From positions 244,265-308,264 of the forward strand of contig KV918817.1 of the NCBI GenBank assembly GCA_002049455.2: a stretch of 64,000 bases of DNA, given 5' to 3'. The notes beneath the pieces are model-generated. The model was not told the origin of the DNA. It saw only the letters and a list, made by a program, of their open reading frames with translations, and ran no database searches. Origin of the DNA: Porphyra umbilicalis. Taxonomy: Eukaryota; Rhodophyta; Bangiophyceae; Bangiales; Bangiaceae. Below, piece by piece: positions 1 to 9,089 of the stretch (within the stretch, counting starts at the first letter, position 1; each line of letters starts with the position of its first letter). A program made the position numbers and the translations under genes.

Positions 1-715
1 CGCACCTGCTGACTCCTCCAGTGCTCCTGTGGCCGACAACTTCACGGCAGCGCCGTCCCCACCTGCTGACTCCTCCAGTGCTCCTGTGGCAGCGAGTACA
101 GCTGCAGACAAGGCCGCTCCTGCGAACAACCCTCGCCCGGCACATGGACCCCCTGCTCGAGCAATCACGAAGGCCCAGCTCCAACGGGGCCGACGTAGCA
201 TCTGCACCCAGTGCAAGCGCGCGCAGTCCGTGAGCTCCAACCTCTCAATGTTCCCGGATTGGTGCCCGTGCCCGTGGGCGCGCCGGCCCTCGCCTCATCC
301 GGGCTGGGGCTGGCGCTGGATTGGCAGTCAGCCCGGCTGTTTTGGTCGCACAGCGGAGCGCCGGGCTCAACGCCGGCTTTGTTTCGTGTGCCGCCTTGCT
401 CTCACCGTCGGATCTCACCACCCCACGTGTCCCCCGTGGTTCCCCTGCCCCTGGGCGTCCCCGCCGTGGGTTGACCTTCCCCCAGACCGAGACGGCAACG
501 TTGTAACCGTGGACTGGGAGGAGCGGCAGCGGCGTCTCTCGGAGGAACGAGGCGCGGCAGAGACGCGGACCGCACCTCGCCGTATCCAAGTACAAATGTG
601 GCCCGACGCGAACGGCGAGCGCGGACTGCGGTGGATTGACGTCAACCAGCCACAGCCGCCCGAGTTGTGGGAGCCGCACTTACTGGGCCCATTGCCCCCA
701 CGCCGTCAGTTCTAG
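1..715 (+). CDS. Partial Cys/Trp/Pro-rich protein with a duplicated CxxC...CPCPW motif
   Basis: The frame is open from base 2 at the left edge, so the true start lies outside the window; it ends at the TAG at 713-715. I do not recognise the family. The N-terminal visible part is Ala/Pro/Ser-rich and contains an in-frame 57 bp direct repeat (about 3-33 and 60-90). Two related Cys modules follow: CTQCKRAQ...WCPCPW (about 180-280) and CFVCRLAL...WFPCPW (about 379-460). They look like one duplicated small metal-binding module with CxxC at the front and CPW at the back. The C-terminal third is charged and has Trp-rich segments. It sits 138 bp upstream of a Harbinger-type Myb/SANT gene on the same strand, so it could be an accessory protein of the same element, but nothing proves that. 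Confidence 0.5.
   Translation, partial: APADSSSAPVADNFTAAPSPPADSSSAPVAASTAADKAAPANNPRPAHGPPARAITKAQLQRGRRSICTQCKRAQSVSSNLSMFPDWCPCPWARRPSPHPGWGWRWIGSQPGCFGRTAERRAQRRLCFVCRLALTVGSHHPTCPPWFPCPWASPPWVDLPPDRDGNVVTVDWEERQRRLSEERGAAETRTAPRRIQVQMWPDANGERGLRWIDVNQPQPPELWEPHLLGPLPPRRQF
3..90 (+). repeat. 57 bp direct duplication inside the left-edge gene
   Basis: A block of about 31 bases starting ACCTGCTGACTCC is present at 3-33 and again at 60-90. The 57 bp period is 19 codons, so the frame is kept. Confidence 0.8.
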
Positions 716-853
716 CCTCCCTTCTCGCCGCCACAGGGAGTAAAGTTTTGTGTCTTTGCCGCCGTTGACCTGCAAGGCCCTGCGGTATCCCAAGCCCGCA
801 CCAGAGCCCGAGGCCGACCCTAAGTCCACATTGACCACCACGGCGGCCAATAC

Positions 854-2098
854 ATGGCCAGCTCCAACACCGATCCCGCCTCATCATCAACTTCACGAGA
901 CCAAGACGGCCAGAACATGGCCGGCTCCGACATCATCCAAGACGGCCATAACATGGCCGGCTCCAACCGCAGCCCCCACCCGTCTTTCCCTGCACAACAT
1001 CACGGCGGCCAGAGCGCGGCAGCACAAGCACATCATCTCGGCGGACAGAGCGTGACCGGCACTACAAGCGCAACCCCCCCCGCTACCCCTCTTGGCGCTC
1101 CCATGCACGGAGGGGCGCGTGAGGCAGACGATGAGATCCTTCCTGTGCGCCCAAGCCCACCACCCCAAGGCCCAAGCCCCCCACCCCAAGGCCGTGATGT
1201 CGTGCTGGCCGCCGTTGTTGACAGTCCTCGTGGCGTGCGGGGCGTCTCCTGGACTCGTGACGAGCGCGAGGTCCTCTGCTCCGTGTACGTGTATGCCACG
1301 CTCAACGCGGAAGTTGACATTTACCAGCGCCTCGACACCTTCAAGGAGGACTACAGGGGCCGCTTCCGCGCGCGGCTGCCAGATGATATGACGCGGGTAG
1401 AGCGCCGCCGCTCTCGCTCCACGTCAGCAATCCAAAAGGAGCTCAGCTACCACATCTTCCCGACAGTCGACCGCTTCAAGAACTGCTACGCCGTGGTTTT
1501 GAGGCACCAGCTGACCGGCAACCCATCGCCGGAAGATGTCTTCAATGCCGCTCTGGTCAAGTATCATGGCCTGAGCCCTTACAAGGGCTTCAAAACGGAA
1601 GTTGTGGCCAAGCTAGACGACCAGCCGCTGCGCCCATGGAACGTGCTGAAGAAGCTGGACCGCTTTAGTGGCGCTGCCACTATGCAGGCGCTGGGGGCTC
1701 CACGTCGTTTGGCTCCCGATTCCGCAGAGGAGGAAGTTGATGAGGAGGACCTGTTCAACGTGCCCACGAGCTCTACCTATGAGCGCGCCAAGAAGCAGCG
1801 CCGGCAGAGTGGCTTTCAAGAGCGGCCTATTGGTACCCAGGCCGCCAAGGCCTTTTCACGCATCGAGGCGACACTGCAGCGCGAGTCGGACGCCCACATG
1901 ACGGCTCTTAACTTCATCGCCCAGTCGGCAGCTGATCGCAGCACTGTGGCGTTTTGGTCGTCGCCTATGGCTGCCATCACTGAAGAGGGTCGCGCTTTGT
2001 GGGCGCGCGAGGCAAGCCGCCGCCTGCGGCACGAACCTGATGGCCATCCCGTTGCCAACATGAACGCTCCAGATGAGGCCGAGGAAGCAGAGATGTAG
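854..2098 (+). CDS. Myb/SANT-like protein of PIF/Harbinger transposon type (NAM-associated-like)
   Basis: ATG at 854 gives 414 residues up to a TAG. Residues 1-110 are Gln/His/Pro-rich low complexity. A Myb/SANT-like trihelix follows (starting VSWTRDEREVLCSVY, about residue 133), then the RSRSTSAIQKELSYHIF helix and a conserved NPSPEDVFNAALVKYHG segment. This order matches the DNA-binding partner protein of plant-type PIF/Harbinger transposons, which often carry the NAM-associated C-terminal region. The role would be to bind element ends and help import the nuclease. A related nuclease lies at 9090-10469 on the other strand, but I cannot show the two belong to one element. The frame continues after the stop as an RGG-rich tail (2099-2293), so the visible stop is probably premature. 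Family assignment is likely; activity is doubtful. Confidence 0.7.
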   Translation: MASSNTDPASSSTSRDQDGQNMAGSDIIQDGHNMAGSNRSPHPSFPAQHHGGQSAAAQAHHLGGQSVTGTTSATPPATPLGAPMHGGAREADDEILPVRPSPPPQGPSPPPQGRDVVLAAVVDSPRGVRGVSWTRDEREVLCSVYVYATLNAEVDIYQRLDTFKEDYRGRFRARLPDDMTRVERRRSRSTSAIQKELSYHIFPTVDRFKNCYAVVLRHQLTGNPSPEDVFNAALVKYHGLSPYKGFKTEVVAKLDDQPLRPWNVLKKLDRFSGAATMQALGAPRRLAPDSAEEEVDEEDLFNVPTSSTYERAKKQRRQSGFQERPIGTQAAKAFSRIEATLQRESDAHMTALNFIAQSAADRSTVAFWSSPMAAITEEGRALWAREASRRLRHEPDGHPVANMNAPDEAEEAEM

Positions 2099-2296
2099 CA
2101 GGCGATTGACGCAACAGCTGCTGTGGCTGCTGTCAGCGGCCAGGGACGCGGAGGTCGTCGTGGAGGTGGAGTTGGGCGCGGAGCTTGAGGTGGTGGACGC
2201 GGTGGCCGCGGCCGCGGTGGCGCTCGCGGGGGCGGTGCCCGTGCCAGCGTGCGCAGAGGAGCTCCCGGCCAACGTGAGCGCCGAGTTTTTCCCTGA
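2096..2296 (+). pseudogene. RGG-rich C-terminal tail cut off by two in-frame stops
   Basis: After the TAG at 2096-2098 the same frame reads a short acidic/Ala stretch and then Gly-Arg repeats such as GQGRGGRRGGG and GGRGGRGRGG. It is broken again by a TGA at 2186-2188 and finally ends at the TGA at 2294-2296. Arg-Gly tails bind nucleic acid. The composition only makes sense in this frame, so it was probably the original end of the SANT-like protein. Confidence 0.6.
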
Positions 2297-2559
2297 GAGC
2301 ATTGTTAACAATGAGATGCTGTCCCCATATTCAAGCCACGTTGCACAACGTGTCCCATTAAGCACCTGAAGTCCGATGTAACACCACTTTCTAGACGAAG
2401 AAGCCCTTTTTTTGTTCGGGCCATGGAAATCGAACTGCCTACTTGATTGGGGCTTCCGCTGACCAAGAATAGCTGTGCGGCAATCGCTTTTCTATTTCGA
2501 GTCGGAATAGCTTTTAGGATAGCCGAGGCTATCTCACGGGGGCCTCTGATTGGCCTGCA

Positions 2560-2632
2560 GTCGTTCCACAAAAAACCTAGCACTCCGGCGGGATCAATAG
2601 TGCCCTCGACATCTCACATGTGCCTCTTTTGC
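2560..2632 (+). repeat. Outer inverted repeat, left copy
   Basis: The core GTTCCACAAAAAACCTAGCA is repeated in inverted orientation at 6441-6500, outside both arms of the fold-back element. Similarity fades inward. It may be the remnant of an older, larger inverted-repeat element. Confidence 0.5.
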
Positions 2633-2913
2633 GATGCAACGCTCTCGATTTTGGACCGCCGCTCTCGAAAATCCCTTAAACGTGACCAATCCACGATTCC
2701 AGGAGACGCTCAGCGGTCCCGGGGGACCTTCTCGTGAGGGACTTGAGACTTCTGAAACAAAACTTCGGGGACAGCCGAAGACGCGCCCGACTTCGGCGTT
2801 CGTGGCAGGTCCATTGCAGACATGGCTCCAGAATGTCGCCCGCGTTCACACGTGGTGGGCACTATCGTGCAGGCCGGCAAATTGTTGCCTCGATAGTTCC
2901 CACGGCTCCGCGC

Positions 2914-2982
2914 CCTCATTGGCCCGAGGGTCTACCAGGCACTTCCCACTTTGTCGGTGATCTGGTAGACCAATGAGAGAGC
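2914..2982. repeat. Short hairpin
   Basis: TCATTGG...GGTCTACCAG on the left pairs with CTGGTAGACCAATGA on the right around a short loop. This is consistent with a small fold-back sequence. No gene is associated with it. Confidence 0.5.
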
Positions 2983-3139
2983 GCCAGTGCGTCTCTATTG
3001 AGAAAGGGCCCATCAATAGATAACCCACTTGTCACCGGCTCACGGACAGCGTGGAGGCAGGTCACAGCTCAACGGGTTGGTGCCGTCGGAATCCTTCACC
3101 TTTCTCGGGAATGGCCTCATCAGACGCGGGCTGCTCTGA

Positions 3140-3601
3140 CACACGAGGCAGCACATGACAGCAATGAGCCCTCCATCGCTATTTCTGGCTTTCCGTATCG
3201 TGGAGGCGGGCCCATCGGCCATTCTGGCTCGTCTCCCACTGGCGGGCGTGCCAGGGGTCACACATCCCGCTTGAATAATCAGAGCGCGGAGGCGGGCCCG
3301 TCGTCCAATTTGGCTGACGGCCCAGTGCGAGGTGGACAGAGACCAGCAGATGTTCTCTTGCGCGCTATTTTGGGACGGTGGCAAGTCCATTGCGAAATCA
3401 TCGGGAATCGCAGCATATCTTGATCCTGCTTTGATCCCTGAACAATGGCCCGACGTTCAAGATCATGGGCCCGTTCTCGGTCGCTCGAAATTGCATTCTG
3501 AAAGTTGTGACGAGCCGGGCGCATATGTCAACCGGACGACGGCGTCGCCGATCCGGTCCACGTCGCCACCACGATCCGCACCCTCCCCCCCCCCCCCCCC
3601 C
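3140..3601 (+). repeat. Left terminal inverted repeat of the fold-back element
   Basis: It pairs with 5571-6045. The visible differences are few, for example around 3451-3460, which suggests recent insertion or gene conversion. It ends in a run of 17 C. Confidence 0.8.
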
Positions 3602-4301
3602 GCTCACGCCCAGTTAAGCCGTCGCATACGGCTTTCCGCATTACAGCTGTCTACGAAAAGAAAACTGCGACGTGGCGAAATGTGAATGGGACGTGGGGTC
3701 GCGGAGCGACCCCACACTCTGGCACACTGTGAGAGGGGGTGCGACCCCCCGCGATTGGGAGGGGGGGGTTGAACGACCAATTGGTACCGCCCCTGCGTCC
3801 ACGGCGGACGACGGCGTCGCGATTGCATTCGACACTGTCTGTCTGTGATCCTCGGATCATCAACTGCCTGCCGCACTTCGCGGCTCGGTTCTCTTCACCA
3901 GACTCCTATCGATCGAATCTGGCCACATCCACTTTTACAGAGCGGTACGTCAACATACTGATCGCATTATTTCAATACGACTGGAGTCCCTATCGGCTGC
4001 ACGCACGAGAGGCACAAGTCTGGCCGCCCCCGTTCGTGTCATATTTTTCCCAGCCCGCGGCGACGGAGGCGGCCGCGCAATGGTGCTTGAGACTGTTGCA
4101 GGCGAGCGTACGTGTCGCATGTGCAGGGGGGTAGTTGGGAAGATGCGGGGGGGGGGTGTGCCTGCGGGTACCATCGAAACGAGGAGAAGGAGAAAAAAGA
4201 CGAGAGGAGCGGCGACCTGGCGACGACACGGCTGTGCCGTAGTGTCCAAGACGCGTCTGTCTGGGCGGCAAGCCATCCGATCCCATGTCTGAGTACAGGT
4301 A

Positions 4302-4742
4302 TTGCTGATCCCCCAATTCTGTCCTCATCGACCAGGAACGGTTCCTGGCGGTACGGTTCTTGTGGAACTGGCCATCTATTGGTTAAACGCAGCGATAAAC
4401 AGCTGCTCAGCACGAATCTGAGACGTCCTATTGGCTCTCCCACCGCCACTTCCGTGCAGAACCGAGATCCTTCTTTTTCTTGAGATTTTCTTCCGATCCC
4501 TTCCGTGTCAAGGGAGCAGCCGGCCCGCAATTGTTGGGATATCGAGATTTTCTGGGAGATACGTAGAAAAGTGCGGAAAAACGAAGGCGTCGATTGTGCG
4601 ATTGGGGGCCGTACGGGCACATTCTGTAAAGATCGGCCCGGACATGCACTGCTGTCGGACTGCTCGACCAATGAGAGATCTTCATTTATTGCCGTTCCAC
4701 TACCGTTCCGGGGCGATGAGGACAGAATTAGGGGATCAGCAA
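4302..4742. mobile_element. Nested MITE with TA target duplication
   Basis: Imperfect inverted ends start TTGCTGATCCC on the left and close GGGATCAGCAA on the right. They extend through CAATTCTGTCCTCATCG and related bases, and TA flanks each end (4300-4301, 4743-4744). The roughly 440 bp size, absence of coding capacity and TA duplication fit a Tc1/mariner-type (Stowaway-like) MITE. It sits inside the fold-back element. Confidence 0.6.
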
Positions 4743-5570
4743 TAGTTGCCGCATGCAACTTTCATGACTGTTGTTGACATGACAATATGCCACGTCTCGA
4801 GGCGGCGCCCCAGAACCAGTCTTCAGCAGTGGTGGATTGTGGAATCTTTGAAAGCCCGCGCCATGGAGCCACTCGGCGCGGAAATGTCCTGACATCAGCT
4901 ACTTCGGCCAATGAACGAGGTAAAATTGTCACCGTAGCCAACCAGAGGACGTCATTTGCCTATGCGACAAAGCACCCACTGCTAACTGGGCGTGCCCCCC
5001 CCCCCCCCCCCACCCCGCCCCGCGATCCGCACCCCCCCCTTCCCTCCGCCACCCCCCCCCCCCCCACCGCCGCCGTCGCGGCCGGCGCCGGCGCCGCTCC
5101 CCCCCTAATCTCCATGCGCCCGTCACCGCTGTGCTGCTCTCGTCTGGCGTCCTCGCCTTTGTGCACGTTTCTTTTGTCTTTTGGCTTGTTCACGTCGCTG
5201 TCCCTTCGTCGCCTGGAGAAATGAAGTACTCTCGCTGTTGCTTCTTTCTTTGCCACCGGATCTTGGAGCTTTTGCTACAGGACTCAACGCGGAGTCCCTG
5301 CAGTTGAGTGCACCGCATCTTTGTCGACAACGTTCCTCATGGCCCGTTCCACAATGCACATAACATACTCGCTGAGAGCGAGAGGGGGATGCGCGCTCGG
5401 ACCAGTACAACAAGGCCACATACAACAGCGCCAGCCCATTTATTCCCTAGACAACAACGCAGCAAACGAAAAGCAAAAGAGTACACCGAAAGGGCAGCCA
5501 CAGCGGTGATCGGCACCAAAGGGGGAGGGCGGGGGGGCGGCGTGGCTGCGGACGCGACGGCGGCGGTGAA

Positions 5571-6045
5571 GGGGGGGGGGGGGGGGGGGGCGGGGGGGGG
5601 AGGGTGCGGATCGTGGTGGCGACGTGGACCGGATCGGCGACGCCGTCGTCCGGTTGACATATGCGCCCGGCTCGTCACAACTTTCAGAATGCAATTTCGA
5701 GCGACCGAGAACGGGCCCATGATCTCGACCTTCGGGCCATTGTTCAGGGATCAAAGCAGGATCAAGATATGCTGCGATTCCCGATGATTTCGCAATGGAC
5801 TTGCCACCGTCCCAAAATAGCGCGCAAGAGAACATCTGCTGGTCTCTGTCCACCTCGCACTGGGCCGTCAGCCAAATTGGACGACGGGCCCGCCTCCGCG
5901 CTCTGATTATTCAAGCGGGATGTGTGACCCCTGGCACGCCCGCCAGTGGGAGACGAGCCAGAATGGCCGATGGGCCCGCCTCCACGATACGGAAAGCCAG
6001 AAATAGCGATGGAGGGCTCATTGCTGTCATGTGCTGCCTCGTGTG
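5571..6045 (-). repeat. Right terminal inverted repeat of the fold-back element
   Basis: Inverted copy of 3140-3601. Its inner edge is a G tract (20 G, one C, 9 G). It is followed directly by TCTGA, the second copy of the target duplication. Confidence 0.8.
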
Positions 6046-6440
6046 TCTGAGCACCCGAAGTCTTTGAGCACAAAAGAGGCTTTGAGATTTGTTCGTTGAC
6101 ACGTCACTGGTTCTCAGCCACGTGTACGCGAAACGAGGAGCATATGTGGCGCCTGACATTAAGATCCTCATTGTTTGCGCGAGCTTCATTGTTGACTTAG
6201 ACACACCGTTCGACTCAGCTCATCGAGATCTGTGCTATGAGGCTATCTCCACGTCAATATGACCGAATACCAAGAACTGATCGTGACATGCATTCTGGCA
6301 TATTTCTCCTCGACTTTGAGAATCGGGCTTGACGGCCCCGTACGGGGGGGTTTCTGAGAGAATTTAGAATTGTAGAAAACTTCAAGCGGCCATATCTCGG
6401 TTTGACCGATCTCAAGAAAAATGAGGATCGTATCGTAAGG

Positions 6441-6500
6441 CGCCACATATGGGTGGTACTTTTGATCTCGGCTGAGTGCTAGGTTTTTTGTGGAACAACT
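6441..6500 (-). repeat. Outer inverted repeat, right copy
   Basis: Reverse complement of the motif at 2560-2632 (core TGCTAGGTTTTTTGTGGAAC). The region 6051-6440 around it is AT-richer and has no convincing gene. Confidence 0.5.
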
Positions 6501-6976
6501 GTATGTGATGGATCAACGACCCGTTTAGCAGCAAATAGTAGCACGTGGCTGCAACGTGTGCGCCACGTCTGCAAGATTGACTGCCAGTCTCTTCTAGGCA
6601 GAGGTGGTGGGAACGTCCGCAAGAGCTGTCGTGCATGGCAATGGTCCTACATTGACGTCCTTCTAGGCGTGGTCGTCATCAAGTGCTGCACATTTTGACC
6701 TGTTTCTTTGTCCGTCTGCCGACGAGCGTTCTCTGCGCCTTCGTTATGGTTGATACGGCTGCTCACCACAGTTGTCATCTGCCGCTGCAGTGAATCAAGT
6801 CCTGGCAGAAAATATCGTCTTGATCGGGCCCAGACAAGGCCTGGTGTAAGGAAACCTGCGGGTACTTAGGCTCATGACAGCACAGCAGCCAACCTCTGAC
6901 GTACATGTGGCTGTCTAAGGACGCGGACTTGGTTCTAGAATGGAATAGCCGATAGCGATAGCCTGAGTTGTTGGCA

Positions 6977-7528
6977 ATGCTCTTAGTGTCTGACGATGAG
7001 GACGACGCCGGGTCCGTCACGGAGACTGACTTGGATGCCGGGTCGCCCGCACCTGAACTCGACCCGAACAACGTGCCCATCGACGACTTTGAGGCGTACA
7101 CTGTGAAACCGCCGCCCCCGCCGCCGACGACGGTGCCAGCACCATCGGCGTCTATCGAGGACGCCGCAAGCGCTGCTGCGGAATTGTTCCTGGCAACGGC
7201 AACACTGCGCAGCAGCAGCGATTCTGATGCCGACAACGGGGGAGATGCCGTTGACGGGGACAAGGGCGATAGCTCTTCAGGTGCGGCGCGTGGCAGCCGC
7301 GCTCGTCGCGGCCGCGCAGGCGTCTCTGGCTCCCGGCCCCCCCTGCCACCAACCCTACGCGCGGCCTCCTCCACTCGAGGCCGTTCGACGCATGCCGCCA
7401 AGAAGCAGCTGTTCTGGGACAGAGCGCGCGCAAACGGCATGAGCATCGACGAGTGCATCGTCACCGGCATGGACTGGAGCTCATCGAGCGATGGAGACAA
7501 AGACGACAATGACATCGGCGGGGAGTAG
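6977..7528 (+). CDS. Acidic, Ser/Asp-rich hypothetical protein
   Basis: The first ATG is at 6977 and the frame ends with TAG at 7526-7528, giving about 183 residues. The N-terminus is strongly acidic (SDDEDDAGSVTETDLD), followed by a Pro run, a Ser/Asp/Gly region, a basic Arg/Gly patch (SRARRGRAGVSGSR) and an acidic end. It looks like a disordered protein, or the N-terminal exon of a larger gene whose next exon I could not find. Such acidic leaders also occur in some transposases. No family is recognised. Confidence 0.4.
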   Translation: MLLVSDDEDDAGSVTETDLDAGSPAPELDPNNVPIDDFEAYTVKPPPPPPTTVPAPSASIEDAASAAAELFLATATLRSSSDSDADNGGDAVDGDKGDSSSGAARGSRARRGRAGVSGSRPPLPPTLRAASSTRGRSTHAAKKQLFWDRARANGMSIDECIVTGMDWSSSSDGDKDDNDIGGE

Positions 7529-9089
7529 TCCTTGGCCTTCATCGACGAGGCCAAGACCAAAGTGGGTACTAAGTGTTTGCTGTGGACTATGTGGCGCAAC
7601 CAGTATGCATTTGTTTGCTTTGTTTTTTGCTTGAATGGTTTGCTCGCGCCGCGCCTTGTCTGGCCTACATTGACTGTCAACTCTGCAGCTTCTCGTGGTG
7701 CCGTGCTACTTAATTTCACGGTTGTGCTATAGAGCGCATGCTACGTACGCAAAGTAGAGATAAGCCTTTTCTTCTCCATACCTTGCCGTTTCCTGTCGGA
7801 CACTTCAATGTCCTTGCCTGCTCCCAGATTTTTAAAATAAATGTCTGCATCCACATTGGCTAGATTATTGCTAACCTCCAAGAAAATGGCGGTTGCAGAG
7901 AGAAGGGAGGCAGAGCCGACGACACAGCATAGAAATGATGTAGGATTGGCTGTTCGACAAGCCAAGATCATACTATTGGTTGGGAGTTACCGCCAATAAT
8001 CTTGGAAGCCAATCAACGTGTCTTCCAGGAGTCACGCAGAGCCATTGCCCACAATGAAGTTTACTGAGATTTTTGGGCCGCTTGCTTGGGCCTGGAGAGG
8101 GCATGGAGAGGGATCTGGGCCAGACCTGTGATTTCTCATGAGGTTAACAAATTTCTTCAGATTCCTTGAGATCCTGATGTGCGTTTCCAGTGCGCAGAAC
8201 TTCATGAGGTGACTGTGTAAGGAACTCATATGATTCCTAGCCTTTCCATCGGTCCACGTACGCTGTTGAAGCATTGCAACAACTCTGCAACCGCCATTTT
8301 TTGGAGGTCAGCAGTACACAGCCTTTCTCTCAAAACTTCCGCATTCCAACTGTTGCAAAAGAGTTCCAAAGCGGCCTCTACAACCCCGCAGAGGCCGATC
8401 TGGGACTCTTTTGCAATAGTTAGAGTGCGGGAGTTTTGGGAGGACGGATTTAGAACACTTTTTCAATGCGGGAATGTTGGGAAAACGGCTGTATCTGACG
8501 AGAACGGCTGTATTAGAGGTACTGTGGACTCAGACATGGGATCCTTCGCCACGCCAACATCTTCTTGCAGGAGTGATGCGCGGTCGCCTGATGTTTCTTC
8601 TCGGAAAGCCGTCACACACACGCCCCTCCCCTCTTGCCCAAACTCGCTGGCATGCATGGCTTTACCGTGGCGGCTGCGGCTGTGTGACCGCCGCGTGCCT
8701 CGATTGGTGCGTACCTCGCGGCAGAGCTGCGACGCGTACCGGCCTTTCCGGCCGCGGCGCCCGCCGGCCGCGGCGCCGGCCACAGCACGAGGAAGTGCAC
8801 CGCGGCGCCGTAGCGGCGCTCGACTAAGCGCGGTCCGCTCTTCGCCACCGCGGCGGGACCGCTGCTGGCGTGCAAGCCACAGCATCAGCAAGACGAATTG
8901 TGGTGCAGCGTGCAAGCCGCAGCAAGATGAAAATAACAATGTGATCAAGGAAAAAAAAAAGCGGCCAGCGGGAAAAAAAAACCTTTGTGGGACAGCGAGA
9001 CGTTGTCATTGACACACACAACGCTGAGATCCTCACTCAGCGGCCCGCGGCAAGCGCGCATAAGGTGCGAGCAGTCGGCCGCGGTCGGC
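7529..9089. other. Intergenic stretch, transposon debris
   Basis: I see no supported gene here. The stretch contains a fold-back repeat at 8331-8490 and two A-runs near 8949 and 8971. Frames are short or of biased composition. Confidence 0.5.
8331..8490. repeat. Dispersed fold-back repeat, copy 1
   Basis: Arms of about 49 bases (8331-8379 and 8391-8440), containing TTGCAAAAGAGT and its complement, face each other across a short spacer. The right arm and its flank, read in reverse, match 60458-60526. Shared words include ACAGCCGTT and TGTTGCAAAAG. This is likely a MITE-like family. Confidence 0.6.

Larger units (their letters stand above)
3140..6045. mobile_element. Fold-back DNA element with long terminal inverted repeats
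   Basis: The sequence from 3140 to 3601 is repeated almost perfectly, in inverted orientation, at 5571-6045. Both outer ends begin CACACGAGGCAGCAC. The five bases TCTGA flank the element on both sides (3135-3139 and 6046-6050) as a target-site duplication. Each arm ends inside in a long C or G homopolymer (17 C at 3585-3601; 20 G at 5571-5590). The interior (about 2 kb) has no recognisable transposase, so this is a non-autonomous element. CAC ends with a 5 bp duplication recall Transib-type transposons, but without a transposase the superfamily is unproven. Confidence 0.75.

Noticed and set aside
3140-6045. Firm assignment of the fold-back element to Transib
   Set aside because: CAC ends and a 5 bp duplication are suggestive only; there is no transposase and the rest of the Transib end consensus is not matched.
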